From Profundicola sp048268105 (lineage in GTDB: Bacteria; Bacteroidota; Bacteroidia; Flavobacteriales; Weeksellaceae): 64,000 nucleotides of DNA. A program made the position numbers and the translations under genes. Below are positions 1-8,720 of this stretch, one piece after another. Position 1 is the first letter of the stretch. Each line of letters opens with the position of its first letter. The notes under the pieces are model-generated. The model was not told where the DNA came from, searched no databases, and saw nothing but the letters and a program-made list of their open reading frames with translations. The DNA lies in NCBI GenBank assembly GCA_048268105.1, contig JBLWWH010000004.1:62001-126000 (forward strand). The letters are read 5' to 3'.

Positions 1-96
1 TTTAAGTTAAAAAATGGGAAGTATAGAAAGGTTTTTATCAATCGAGATGCGCCAATTGTTGAAAAGTTGATGAAGTCTTTTGGCAAGAACATGTAG
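1..96 (+). CDS. 3' end of an ORF cut by the window edge; C-terminal module shared with 2028-2150
   Basis: The first frame is open from base 1 and stops at 94-96. The visible 31 residues include FKLKNGKYRKVFI and end in KSFGKNM. The same module recurs at 2049-2150 (FKLKNGKYRKVFI then a KTFGEKLRK end). The first ~30 bases of the two copies are almost identical and the rest is similar. I do not recognise the family. Because the second copy directly follows a GLPGLI gene, this may be the tail of another copy of the same gene arrangement. Function unknown. Confidence 0.5.
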   Translation, partial: FKLKNGKYRKVFINRDAPIVEKLMKSFGKNM

Positions 97-182
97 AAGA
101 ATAGTGGGTTTAAAATCCTACGTTTTCTCTAGTAAACTAATATTGTTAATAAGTTTTCTTGTTTTATTTCAAAATAATTTGG

Positions 183-210
183 TTTTAGATTTTAGATTTT
201 AGATTTTAGT
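183..210. repeat. Tandem heptamer TTTTAGA x4
   Basis: Four adjacent 7-nt units, TTTTAGA at 183-189, 190-196 and 197-203 and TTTTAGT at 204-210. They lie 30 nt upstream of the ATG at 241. Heptamer arrays can change copy number by slippage, so this could modulate expression of the small secreted protein; that role is inference. Confidence 0.8.
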
Positions 211-240
211 TTTCATATTAACAATTTAAAATTAATTTTT

Positions 241-522
241 ATGAAAAACATTTTATTTGGAGCACTATTAATGCTCATCGGAACTTTTGGCTATGCAAAT
301 AATATTTCATTGACAGAAATTGATGTGGAATTTGAAAAATATGAAAACTTAACTGAAGAGGTTTGTTTTAATTTGTTAGCAGAATGTAGTACACAGTCAG
401 GAAATGATCCAGATGGAGATCTTCATACTGTAACTTGTTGTAGGACAACGTTTGAAGAGGCTTATGATTGTGCCGCTAATAAATTAAGAAAAGCAGTTTT
501 TAAACATGTTGATGATATTTAA
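241..522 (+). CDS. Small secreted cysteine-containing protein, unknown function
   Basis: 93 residues. Residues 1-20 form a clear Sec signal peptide (MKN, hydrophobic core, cleavage near GYANN). The mature part of about 73 residues is acidic and has five cysteines, including an adjacent pair (TCCRT), so disulfides are likely after export. I do not recognise the family. It sits in front of two GLPGLI genes, but a hairpin terminator at 539-560 separates it from them, so it may be transcribed alone. A 7-nt tandem repeat lies just upstream of the start. Existence as a gene is supported by the signal peptide and its spacing; function is open. Confidence 0.75.
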   Translation: MKNILFGALLMLIGTFGYANNISLTEIDVEFEKYENLTEEVCFNLLAECSTQSGNDPDGDLHTVTCCRTTFEEAYDCAANKLRKAVFKHVDDI

Positions 523-538
523 TTACTATTTTATTTAC

Positions 539-560
539 AGCCCTTAATTTAAGGGCTTTT
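539..560 (+). terminator. Rho-independent terminator after the small secreted protein gene
   Basis: Stem AGCCCTTAA (539-547) and TTAAGGGCT (549-557) followed by a T run. It lies 16 nt before the next start codon, so partial read-through into 576 is possible. Confidence 0.75.
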
Positions 561-575
561 TAATTTTTAAAAGAA

Positions 576-1271
576 ATGAAAACTTTAATATTTATTCTAG
601 TAAGTTTTGGCTTTATCAATGCACAAGTTATTGACTACACTTACAAAAATTCTGGTTCAGAGTTAAGTTATAAATTACTACTTGATAGTATGAATAATTC
701 TGAGTGGAGAATGACGAAAAACGCACTCGGTGATGCTATAAAAATCAATGATAAATCGCGGTTTTTTGTCACAAAAGATAATACGCATTATTTTATTGAT
801 AAAACTGCTCTTAAAAATTTGACAATTCAAGATAACCCAACTTTTTCTTGGAAACTTGAAAAAGGGACTAAAAATATATTGGGCTACAACTGTTTAAAAG
901 CAAGTGTAAAATTTAGGGGAAGAGAGTATATAGCTTATTACACTCCAGATATTAAAATAAATGCAGGTCCTTGGAAGTTTTCTGGCCTAGATGGTTTAAT
1001 TTTATATGTAGAAAGTAAAGATAAGAATTATATTTTCGAAGCCACCTCAATAAACTTGGATAGAAAGGAATTTAATAAAAACAATTTTGATATAATTAAT
1101 AGAAATAATTTTATTGATTGGAATTTATATAAAGAAAAGTATTTAGAGGATATTCAAGTTTATTTGAATAATCAACAATGTAATTGTCCAGATGATGGAA
1201 TGAATATTTATCGATTAAGTAAAATAGAAAAAATACATCCAACTTTGCACGATCAAGGTATTGTATATTAA
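576..1271 (+). CDS. GLPGLI family protein (first copy)
   Basis: 231 residues with a short signal peptide (MKTLIFILVSFGFINAQ). The central block, GPWKFSGLDGLIL (GLDGLI at residues 137-142), is the family signature GLPGLI with Pro replaced by Asp. The preceding AYYTPDIKINAGP segment also matches the pattern of the family. GLPGLI proteins are Bacteroidota-specific exported proteins of unknown function, often found in tandem. The next gene, a second family member, starts 10 nt after this stop, so the two are likely co-transcribed. Role unknown; probably in the periplasm or at the cell surface. Confidence 0.85.
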   Translation: MKTLIFILVSFGFINAQVIDYTYKNSGSELSYKLLLDSMNNSEWRMTKNALGDAIKINDKSRFFVTKDNTHYFIDKTALKNLTIQDNPTFSWKLEKGTKNILGYNCLKASVKFRGREYIAYYTPDIKINAGPWKFSGLDGLILYVESKDKNYIFEATSINLDRKEFNKNNFDIINRNNFIDWNLYKEKYLEDIQVYLNNQQCNCPDDGMNIYRLSKIEKIHPTLHDQGIVY

Positions 1272-1281
1272 GATAAAGATT

Positions 1282-2019
1282 ATGAATTATTTAAAGCTGT
1301 TATTTGGGTTGCTAATTTGTTCTAATTTTGTTTTAGGACAGAGTTATAATTATGAAGTTGTATATTCTAAACAAGTTTTTTTTGAGATAAATGATTCTTT
1401 AAATTACTCTAAAGAGAAAGAAAAAGCATTGCGATTGGCAATGCAGGAAAAGCGTTTATTTTCTCTTATAACAAATACGTATGAGTCTATTTATAAATCT
1501 ATACCTTCTATTACAAATTCTCAAAATGAAAGTGGGTTTAAAGTTAGCTTTAGTGAATCCGAAAATGCTATTTATAAAAATTTAATAGACTCTATTAGTA
1601 TCGTTGAAGAGACTTATCCTGCCAAATTTATGATTTATGATAGCTTGAATTCATATAAATGGAAAATGCTTGATGAAGAGAAAACCTACAAAGGATATAG
1701 GATTAGAAAAGCAGAAACGTTGGATAATGATGTGAAGTTAGTAGCATGGTACACTTCAGAAATTCCTATTAATTCTGGACCGGAATATGTTTGGGGCTTG
1801 CCCGGGCTTATATTAATTGTAGAGTCTAGTAGACTAACATCAACTGGCAAACAGTTGATTAGGATGGAGTCTTTACATAAAACTGATGAAATTGAAATCA
1901 GAAAGCCAAAAATCCGAAGGAATAATTATATTTCGAGAAAGGAATTCGAAGTGTTGCTGCGAGATTTTATTAAAAAGGAAAATGAAATATTGGGTATTGG
2001 TGTAGATACATATGAGTAA
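1282..2019 (+). CDS. GLPGLI family protein (second copy)
   Basis: 245 residues from the ATG at 1282. The frame is open from a TTG at 1261, but the 1282 start places a normal signal peptide (MNYLKLLFGLLICSNFVLG) at the N-terminus and avoids overlap with the upstream gene. It carries the canonical GLPGLI signature at residues 172-177, preceded by AWYTSEIPINSGPEYVW, parallel to the block in the upstream copy. The two proteins are divergent paralogues: similar layout, low overall identity by eye. Same operon as 576-1271. Function unknown. Confidence 0.88.
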   Translation: MNYLKLLFGLLICSNFVLGQSYNYEVVYSKQVFFEINDSLNYSKEKEKALRLAMQEKRLFSLITNTYESIYKSIPSITNSQNESGFKVSFSESENAIYKNLIDSISIVEETYPAKFMIYDSLNSYKWKMLDEEKTYKGYRIRKAETLDNDVKLVAWYTSEIPINSGPEYVWGLPGLILIVESSRLTSTGKQLIRMESLHKTDEIEIRKPKIRRNNYISRKEFEVLLRDFIKKENEILGIGVDTYE

Positions 2020-2027
2020 TATGCGTG

Positions 2028-2150
2028 ATGTCCGTTTTTGGATTGGTTTTTAAGTTAAAAAACGGGAAGTATAGAAAGGTATTTATTCCCAGAAACTCTC
2101 CAGTAATAGAGAAATTGAGAAAAACTTTTGGCGAAAAACTCAGAAAATAA
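2028..2150 (+). CDS. Short ORF, 40 residues, duplicate of the module at window position 1-96
   Basis: ATG at 2028, eight nucleotides after the second GLPGLI stop, and TAA at 2148-2150. It encodes a very basic 40-residue peptide beginning MSVFGLVFKLKNGK. The part from FKLKNGKYRKVFI onward repeats the C-terminal module at the start of the window. It may be a tiny gene, or the surviving 3' end of a larger gene lost by recombination between repeats. No function can be assigned. Confidence 0.4.
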   Translation: MSVFGLVFKLKNGKYRKVFIPRNSPVIEKLRKTFGEKLRK

Positions 2151-2198
2151 GGGATTAGAATTTATCAGTGAGGATGAATTCACGGTCAAATCAACTTT

Positions 2199-2230
2199 TT
2201 TGGTAATCTTAATTAATGGTAATAAATTTG
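2199..2230 (+). promoter_or_regulatory. Bacteroidota-type promoter for nadB-nadC
   Basis: TTTG at 2199-2202, 20-nt spacer, TAAATTTG at 2223-2230. This fits the Bacteroidota -33/-7 consensus. The nadB start is 54 nt further on. Confidence 0.65.
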
Positions 2231-2283
2231 GCGCCTAAATGGTATGAAAGTTCATTCCATTTCTATCTATAATTTATTGATAC

Positions 2284-3861
2284 ATGCTAACAACAGACGT
2301 TCTTGTCATTGGCTCTGGGATCTCCGGTTTATCTTATGCATTAAAAGTCGCTCAGAGAAATCCTGATGCAAAAATCACGATTGTAACCAAGGCAGACGAA
2401 GACGAGTCCAACACCAAATATGCACAAGGCGGCGTGGCGGTTGTTACCGATTTTGATAATGATAGTTTCAATAAACATATTGAAGATACCATGATGGCGG
2501 GTGATTACCTAAATGATTGCGATGTTGTTGAAATGGTAGTCAAAGAAGGCCCAAAAAGATTCAAGGAAATCATAGACTGGGGCGCGCAATTCGATGTGAA
2601 CGAAATCGGTACTTTCGATTTAGGCAAAGAAGGCGGTCATTCAGAAAATAGGGTAGTTCACCACAAAGATATCACAGGTTTTGAGATTGAAAGAGCTTTA
2701 TTAGCTGCGATTGATAAATTAGAAAATATAACACTTCTGGCGCATCATCATGTGATTGATCTTATTACAGAACATCATGTTAAGGCTTCAGAATTTAATC
2801 AAGAAAACATTCAGTGTTATGGTGCTTATGTCTTGGATATTTATGCCAAAAAGATTTTAAAGTATACTGCCAAAATTACACTCATGGCGACGGGTGGCGT
2901 GGGACAAGTCTATGAAAACACCACCAATCCAGTCATTGCCACAGGAGATGGAATAGGGTTGGCTTATAGAGCTAAAGCTGAAATTGATAATATGGCATTT
3001 ATTCAGTTTCATCCTACTGCATTATATAGTAATAGAAATGGTAGACTCTTCTTAATTTCAGAAGCGGTTAGAGGTTTTGGTGCAAAATTGCGCACCATGA
3101 AAGATGAGCCATTTATGCAGGATTATGATGAAAGAGAAGAATTAGCCTCAAGAGATATTGTGGCGAGAGCTATTGACGATGTGATGAAAAAAACCGGCGC
3201 AGAATTTGTTGGTTTGGATTGTCGACATTTAGACAGAGAAAAATTCTTGGCTCACTTTCCAAATATTTATGAGAAATGTCTTTCGGAAGGGATTGATTTA
3301 TTTAATCAGCTCATTCCAGTGGTTCCAGCACAGCATTATTTGTGTGGAGGAATTAATGTAGATAAAGACGGTCAGACCAGCATCAAGAATCTTTTTGCAG
3401 TAGGTGAATGTACCAATACAGGATTGCATGGAGCCAATAGATTAGCTTCGAATTCCTTGCTTGAAGCATTGGTTTATGGGCATAATGCTGCCGTGAAAAC
3501 TGCTGAACTTTTAGAAAAGGATGATTTTAACTATGAATTTTTAACCAATGTTCCCGAGTGGGATGATGAAGGTATGCGCATGATGGACGAAATGGTGGTG
3601 ATTACCTACTTACGAAAAGATTTGCAGTCATTGATGAGTGATTTAGTTGGGATAGTGCGAAGCGATGAAAGATTGAAGTTAGCAGCCATGCAGGCGGATA
3701 AAATATTTAAATCTGTAAATGAGCTTTATCAATTCTCGATATTATCGCCACAATTATCTGAATTAAGAAATTTAGTGAGTGTAGCTCATTTAATTATTAG
3801 TCAAAGTATCCAACAAATGGAAAATCGCGGTGCCTTTTTTAACAAAGATTTAGAGGTTTAA
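2284..3861 (+). CDS. nadB: L-aspartate oxidase
   Basis: 525 residues, normal for NadB. The enzyme is an FAD flavoprotein that oxidises L-aspartate to iminoaspartate, the first step of de novo NAD synthesis. The N-terminus holds the Rossmann dinucleotide-binding motif GSGISG (G10, G12, G15). The succinate-dehydrogenase/fumarate-reductase-type core is recognisable in TKYAQGGVAVV, the EGGHSENRVVHHKDITG block, FIQFHPTAL, and GLHGANRLASNSLLEALVYG near residue 390. The next gene is nadC, which uses the downstream product quinolinate. nadA is not in this window and must lie elsewhere or be absent. A good promoter precedes the gene. Confidence 0.97.
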   Translation: MLTTDVLVIGSGISGLSYALKVAQRNPDAKITIVTKADEDESNTKYAQGGVAVVTDFDNDSFNKHIEDTMMAGDYLNDCDVVEMVVKEGPKRFKEIIDWGAQFDVNEIGTFDLGKEGGHSENRVVHHKDITGFEIERALLAAIDKLENITLLAHHHVIDLITEHHVKASEFNQENIQCYGAYVLDIYAKKILKYTAKITLMATGGVGQVYENTTNPVIATGDGIGLAYRAKAEIDNMAFIQFHPTALYSNRNGRLFLISEAVRGFGAKLRTMKDEPFMQDYDEREELASRDIVARAIDDVMKKTGAEFVGLDCRHLDREKFLAHFPNIYEKCLSEGIDLFNQLIPVVPAQHYLCGGINVDKDGQTSIKNLFAVGECTNTGLHGANRLASNSLLEALVYGHNAAVKTAELLEKDDFNYEFLTNVPEWDDEGMRMMDEMVVITYLRKDLQSLMSDLVGIVRSDERLKLAAMQADKIFKSVNELYQFSILSPQLSELRNLVSVAHLIISQSIQQMENRGAFFNKDLEV

Positions 3862-3874
3862 TTTGAATATTGTC

Positions 3875-3882
3875 TAAATTTG
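3875..3882 (+). promoter_or_regulatory. Possible -7 box upstream of nadC
   Basis: TAAATTTG in the 88-nt nadB-nadC gap, followed by GC. No TTTG at the expected distance upstream. It could give nadC a second promoter; weak evidence. Confidence 0.3.
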
Positions 3883-3949
3883 CAGTAGATTTAAACATAA
3901 TTTTAACATTTAAGAAAAATTTCTACTTTAGAATTTACGATCTTAGAAA

Positions 3950-4816
3950 ATGAATAAAATCGAAAGACCATCCTACATCACTGATGAAAAATTAATAAGT
4001 TTCATCCATCAAGCATTTAGAGAAGATGTGGGGGATGGTGATCATTCTACTTTAGCCAGTATTCCATATGAGGCAAAGAATAGAGCCAGGTTATTAGTGA
4101 AAGAAGACGGTGTTTTGGCAGGTTTAGAATTGGCTGAAATTGTCTTTTCCTATTTAGATCCAGATTTGGAGTTTAAGGCACTTATGTCTGATGGCGATGT
4201 GATGAAGGTAGGAGATATTGCTTTTACTATTGAAGGTTCTGCTCAGTCTATTTTAACAGCAGAGCGTCTTGTCTTAAATATAATGCAACGCATGTCTGGA
4301 ATTGCAACTTTAGCTCATTCTATGGTTAAAGAGGTTGCTGGAACTAAAACAAAAATTCTTGATACACGAAAAACTACCCCTAATTTCAGAATGATCGAAA
4401 AATGGGCTGTGGTAATTGGTGGTGCTCACAATCATAGATTCGGTTTGTATGATATGATTATGCTGAAAGACAATCATATAGATTATGCGGGCGGAATCGA
4501 AAAGGCAGTTCAAAAAACAAGAGCTTACTTAAAGGAGAATAATCTAGATTTAAAGATAGAGGTAGAAACCCGTAACCTAGAGGAGGTTCAACAAGCATTG
4601 GATGCTCAGGTAGATAGGATTATGATTGATAATTTCTCTATAGAAGAAACCAAGAAAGCAGTAGATATGATTGGTGATCTTGCAGAAACAGAGGCATCTG
4701 GCGGGATTACATTAGAAACTTTAAAACAAGTTGCTGAAACGGGCGTTGATTTTATTTCGTCTGGTGCAATAATTCATTCAGCAAAAAATATAGATCTTAG
4801 TTTAAAGGCATTCTAA
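3950..4816 (+). CDS. nadC: Nicotinate-nucleotide pyrophosphorylase (quinolinate phosphoribosyltransferase)
   Basis: 288 residues, family-typical length. It converts quinolinate and PRPP to nicotinate mononucleotide, CO2 and pyrophosphate. Diagnostic blocks are EDVGDGDHST near the N-terminus, ERLVLNIMQRMSGIAT, the substrate-binding block KILDTRKTTPNFR, HNHRFGLYDMIMLKDNH with its basic and lysine ligands, and IEVETRNLEE. The C-terminal barrel ends in SSGAIIHSAKNIDLSLK, as in other QPRTases. It follows nadB on the same strand with an 88-nt gap, forming a partial NAD-synthesis operon. Confidence 0.97.
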   Translation: MNKIERPSYITDEKLISFIHQAFREDVGDGDHSTLASIPYEAKNRARLLVKEDGVLAGLELAEIVFSYLDPDLEFKALMSDGDVMKVGDIAFTIEGSAQSILTAERLVLNIMQRMSGIATLAHSMVKEVAGTKTKILDTRKTTPNFRMIEKWAVVIGGAHNHRFGLYDMIMLKDNHIDYAGGIEKAVQKTRAYLKENNLDLKIEVETRNLEEVQQALDAQVDRIMIDNFSIEETKKAVDMIGDLAETEASGGITLETLKQVAETGVDFISSGAIIHSAKNIDLSLKAF

Positions 4817-4919
4817 ATGACACATTTTTAAATAATTCACAATAATTAACATTAAGGTAACATTCAATTTATCAATTCAACTCAATTTTGCAACGAAATC
4901 TAAAAAACAAATAAACACA

Positions 4920-7586
4920 ATGAGGTTAAATGTATCAAAAGGTCTTTTATCAGGACTTTTTATGGTTGTTTTTGCATCCTTAGCGTTTTCGCAGGCTGTA
5001 ATTACCGGTAATGTGGTAGATGGAGATAATTTTCCTATCTCTGGCGCACAAGTAAATGTATTAGGTACAGCTAGTTCTGTAAATACACAAACAGATGGTT
5101 CTTTTAGTATAACCACAGAAGCAGGTGAAGGAATCTTAGAGATTCTTGACATTTCAAATGGTACTCAACAAGTTTCTTTTACAGGAGTTGATGGTGAGAC
5201 ATTAAATTTAGGTACAATTGCTTTATCTGGAGAAGGAGTTTCTTTGGGTAGCATGGTGGTAGTAGGTAGAGGAGTTATCGACTTAGAGGAAGATAGAAAA
5301 ACTCCAGTGGCGGTATCAACTGTATTCAGAGATGAAATTTTAGACAAAGCTCAAGGTAACGTAGAGTTCCCAGAGATTTTAGAAAATACGCCAAACGTAT
5401 ACGTTTCTAATCAAGCAGGAGGTTTTGGTGATTCACAAATGTATTTACGTGGATTTGACCAAACCAACACAGCATTCTTGTTAAATGGTCAGCCAATCAA
5501 CGGAATGGAAGACGGTAGAATGTACTGGTCTAACTGGTCAGGAATTACGGATATTGCCAACGCAGTACAGGTTCAGAGAGGATTAGGTTCTTCTAAATTA
5601 GCTATTTCTTCGGTAGGTGGTACGGTTAACATCGTAACCAAAGCAACGGATAAGAAACAAGGTGGTTATGTTCAAGGTTTAGTAGGAAACGATTCTTATT
5701 TTAAAGGATCTGTTGGTTACAATACTGGTTTAGTAGACAAATGGGCATTCTCTATCGCTTTAAGCCACTGGCAAGCGCACAGAAAATACGCTAGAGGTAC
5801 TTACGGTAACGGACAAAGTTATTTTATGTCAGTTGGATTTAAACCAAATGATACGCATAACTTCAATTTTTTAGTTACAGGTGCTCCACAATTACACGGT
5901 CAGAATTTTTCTAAGAATATGACAGGTGCAAGAAGTTATGAGACTTATGGTACAAAATGGAACTCCAACTTTGGTTTCTTGGACGGTGAGCAGTTTTCTT
6001 GGAGACAAAACTACTATCACAAACCAATCTTAAACTTAAACTGGGATTTTGATATTTCAGATAAATCATATTTATCTACTGTATTGTATGCTTCATTTGG
6101 TAGAGGTGGTGGAACAGGACCTGCAGGTAACTCTTCTAGACCATACGGAGATTATGCTCCCATCGATTACTTTAGAAATGGTGCAGACCAATACTATACA
6201 GAATCAGGTGATTTCAACTTTGATTTATTACAACAAAACAACATCAACAACGTAGAGAACGGTGAGGGTAGTTTTGGAAATGGTATCATCAGACGATCAT
6301 CAGTTAACAACCACAACTGGTATGGTTTAGTATCTAACTTCAATCATGATTTCTCTGATGAATTATCATTAAACGTTGGATTCGACGGTAGAATGTACAA
6401 AGGAACTCACTTCCAACAAGTAAATGACTTATTAGGTTTAACTTCATGGAATGATGATTTTAGAAGAGATGAGTCTCTAGGTGGAAATGTTGTTAGTGCA
6501 ACATACGAAGCCAACCCATGGGCAGCTTTATTTAACTATGCAGATGATGATGAGAGAATTTCTTATGATTATTCAGAGAAAATTAACTACTTAGGAGGTT
6601 TTGGTCAATTAGAATATGCAACAGAAAGATTTTCAACATTCTTCCAAGGTGCAGTTTCTACACAAAGTTACCAAAGAGAAGGTCGTTGGGCTGATTTAGG
6701 TGAATCTGATAAAATTAATAAAATTGGTTATAATGTAAAGGGTGGTGCTTCTGTTAGCATTAATGATGAGAACAAATTATTCGCTAATGCTGGATACTAC
6801 TCTCGTCAACCATTTTTAGATAACATTTTCGACAACGTAAGATACAGTAGCACTTTAGTTGATCCAGAAGTAGAAAATGAGTTAATTACAGGATTCGAGG
6901 CTGGTTACCAATACCAAACTAAAAACTTGAAAGTTAACTTAAACGCATACTACTCAAAATGGGACAACAGATTCTTCCAAGCTGGAGGACAAGAGTATAC
7001 TGCATCAAACGGTAACTTATACTCAAGAGTACAATTCTTATATACAGAAGTTGGTCAGTTACACAAAGGTTTAGAATTAGATTTCGATGCTAAAGTTAAC
7101 AGAAACTTCAACCTTAGAGGATATGTAACTTATGGTGACTGGAACTACGATGGAACAACTCCATTCAAAGTTAGAGAAGAAGATCAAAATCAAACTGTAG
7201 ATAGTGGTGAGGTAGATTTAACAGGTGTTAAAGTTGGTGAAGCTCCACAAGTTACAGCTGGATTCGGAACTAAATGGAATATTACTAGAAACTTCTCTTG
7301 GGATGCTGACTTAAACATTTACGGAAAATTCTTCGGATTTGTTGACGTAGAAGATTTAGTAGAGGCAGTAAGACAAGGTGAAGAATATCAAGTAGAGAAA
7401 ATTGATGACTATGCTTTGGTAAATACAGGTTTAACTTACAAGTTTAAGTTTGGAAACCAAGACATCAGATTGAGAGGTAACGTGAGAAACTTATTCAACC
7501 ACAACTATATTTCTCAACAAGATAGTTACGGATACTACTTCGGTAATGGAAGAACTTGGAACGCTTCAGTTACATACAACTTCTAA
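4920..7586 (+). CDS. TonB-dependent outer-membrane receptor with N-terminal carboxypeptidase-like domain
   Basis: 888 residues. Signal peptide at 1-25 (ends ASLAFSQ), then a carboxypeptidase-D-regulatory-like beta-sandwich (about 26-100, GNVVDGDNFPISGAQV), the plug (about 120-245, with YLRGFDQTNTAFLLNGQPI and SVGGTVNIVTK), and a 22-strand-type barrel ending in aromatic NASVTYNF, the usual C-terminal insertion signal. It imports an unidentified ligand using proton-motive force through TonB. No SusD-like partner follows, so a SusCD glycan system is unlikely. It stands alone between nadC and a strong terminator. The substrate cannot be predicted from the sequence. Confidence 0.95.
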   Translation: MRLNVSKGLLSGLFMVVFASLAFSQAVITGNVVDGDNFPISGAQVNVLGTASSVNTQTDGSFSITTEAGEGILEILDISNGTQQVSFTGVDGETLNLGTIALSGEGVSLGSMVVVGRGVIDLEEDRKTPVAVSTVFRDEILDKAQGNVEFPEILENTPNVYVSNQAGGFGDSQMYLRGFDQTNTAFLLNGQPINGMEDGRMYWSNWSGITDIANAVQVQRGLGSSKLAISSVGGTVNIVTKATDKKQGGYVQGLVGNDSYFKGSVGYNTGLVDKWAFSIALSHWQAHRKYARGTYGNGQSYFMSVGFKPNDTHNFNFLVTGAPQLHGQNFSKNMTGARSYETYGTKWNSNFGFLDGEQFSWRQNYYHKPILNLNWDFDISDKSYLSTVLYASFGRGGGTGPAGNSSRPYGDYAPIDYFRNGADQYYTESGDFNFDLLQQNNINNVENGEGSFGNGIIRRSSVNNHNWYGLVSNFNHDFSDELSLNVGFDGRMYKGTHFQQVNDLLGLTSWNDDFRRDESLGGNVVSATYEANPWAALFNYADDDERISYDYSEKINYLGGFGQLEYATERFSTFFQGAVSTQSYQREGRWADLGESDKINKIGYNVKGGASVSINDENKLFANAGYYSRQPFLDNIFDNVRYSSTLVDPEVENELITGFEAGYQYQTKNLKVNLNAYYSKWDNRFFQAGGQEYTASNGNLYSRVQFLYTEVGQLHKGLELDFDAKVNRNFNLRGYVTYGDWNYDGTTPFKVREEDQNQTVDSGEVDLTGVKVGEAPQVTAGFGTKWNITRNFSWDADLNIYGKFFGFVDVEDLVEAVRQGEEYQVEKIDDYALVNTGLTYKFKFGNQDIRLRGNVRNLFNHNYISQQDSYGYYFGNGRTWNASVTYNF

Positions 7587-7614
7587 ACATCGAGTTAGAT
7601 TCTTATTAAATATA

Positions 7615-7643
7615 AAACACGGGCAATTTGCCCGTGTTTTTTT
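7615..7643 (+). terminator. Strong terminator after the TonB receptor gene
   Basis: Stem AAACACGGGC (7615-7624), loop AATTT, GCCCGTGTTT (7630-7639), then T run. The tail overlaps the -33 element of the next promoter. Confidence 0.9.
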
Positions 7644-7670
7644 GGTCTTAATTTTAAAAGACTATATTTG
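7641..7670 (+). promoter_or_regulatory. Promoter for the small membrane protein gene
   Basis: TTTG at 7641-7644, 18-nt spacer, TATATTTG at 7663-7670. The ATG at 7693 is 22 nt downstream, so the leader is short. The -33 box is made from the T tail of the preceding terminator. Confidence 0.65.
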
Positions 7671-7692
7671 TTTTAATATAAATAAAAAAATA

Positions 7693-8124
7693 ATGACAGA
7701 CGTTTACAACTTTTTACTACAGTTCCACAGTGGGTGGGCTTATTTGGTTTTAATATTAACTGTAATCATGCTTTTAGCAGCAGTATACCATTTTGTCACT
7801 AAAAAGCCACTGCATAGAAACATAAGAAAAGTATTCTTTTATACGGTTCTATCTTTCCATATTCAGTTTTTAGTTGGATTAATTATGTATATAATGTCGC
7901 CAAAAATCCAAGCCATTTGGGAGAGTGGTGAAGCTATGTCTAATAAAGCAAGTCGTCTATTGGCAGTAGAACATCCAGCGATGATGTTTACGGCTGTGAT
8001 TTTAATTACCATTGCCAATGCTAAACTTAAAAAGAGCGAGACCGTTGCCGTTTCTCCTTTAATCTTTTTAGTCTTAGCTTTAGTTTGCTTTTACATGATT
8101 CCTTGGACTCAGTGGATGGCTTAA
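7693..8124 (+). CDS. Small four-helix membrane protein, cytochrome-b-like family
   Basis: 143 residues from ATG 7693. The frame is open further upstream, but that would run through the terminator and promoter, so 7693 is preferred. Four hydrophobic segments are visible (about 15-35, 47-70, 90-110 and 118-138). Conserved-looking histidines occur in the first helix region (FHSGWAY), in LHRN, in FHIQF and in EHPAMM. From memory, similar Bacteroidota proteins are annotated as cytochrome b or, wrongly, as a ribosomal protein; histidine pairs within helices would suit haem ligation, which is inference. It stands between its own promoter and the DUF6702 gene 69 nt downstream. Confidence 0.8.
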   Translation: MTDVYNFLLQFHSGWAYLVLILTVIMLLAAVYHFVTKKPLHRNIRKVFFYTVLSFHIQFLVGLIMYIMSPKIQAIWESGEAMSNKASRLLAVEHPAMMFTAVILITIANAKLKKSETVAVSPLIFLVLALVCFYMIPWTQWMA

Positions 8125-8193
8125 TATGTTAAATGTCAATGTCTTTTTTAATTTGGCATTGCGTTTGAATTTAACCTTAATAAGCTAAAAAAG

Positions 8194-8670
8194 ATGAGAA
8201 ATTTAAAATACATATTAACTTTTGCAGTTGGTATGGTATTATTTGCCTTTACAATTATGCACGACTACCATACATCAACCACCAAAGTAGAACTAAACAC
8301 AGGAAGTGATGCCTTACAATTCACTTCTAAATTTGTAACTGAAGATTTAGAAAAAGCCGTAGGCGTTTCTGCAGATAACTTCGAAGCCTTTGATGCCGCT
8401 ACAGAAAAATACCTTAGGAAAAATTTTGTAGTAAATATCAATGGAGCTTCTAAAACATTCAATTATGCAAAGGCACAAATTTCGCCTAAAGCAACAAGAT
8501 TGTATTTCGAAATACCGAATGTTTCTGGAGTAACGAGTATTGAGATTAAAAACTCTATGCTGGTAAATGAATTTCCAGAACAACAGAATTTTATCACTTT
8601 CAATATTGATGGTAAAAGAGATTCGTTTGTGACCAAAAAAGGAGCAGAAAAAGGAAAGATTACGTTATAA
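8194..8670 (+). CDS. DUF6702-type secreted protein
   Basis: 158 residues with an N-terminal signal or anchor (residues 5-22). The mature start HDYHTSTTKVELN followed by LQFTSKFVTEDLEKAV matches the pattern I know as DUF6702 (exported Bacteroidota proteins starting H-x-Y/F-x-S-x-T-x-x-x). Function unknown. The M1 metallopeptidase gene follows at 8771. From memory this order, DUF6702 then M1 peptidase, recurs in Flavobacteriia, which would suggest a shared pathway, although here a terminator lies between them. Confidence 0.75.
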   Translation: MRNLKYILTFAVGMVLFAFTIMHDYHTSTTKVELNTGSDALQFTSKFVTEDLEKAVGVSADNFEAFDAATEKYLRKNFVVNINGASKTFNYAKAQISPKATRLYFEIPNVSGVTSIEIKNSMLVNEFPEQQNFITFNIDGKRDSFVTKKGAEKGKITL

Positions 8671-8720
8671 TATAAATTGAAAACTTAATCAATTCGATTT
8701 TTTTTTCAAACTTAAGATAG

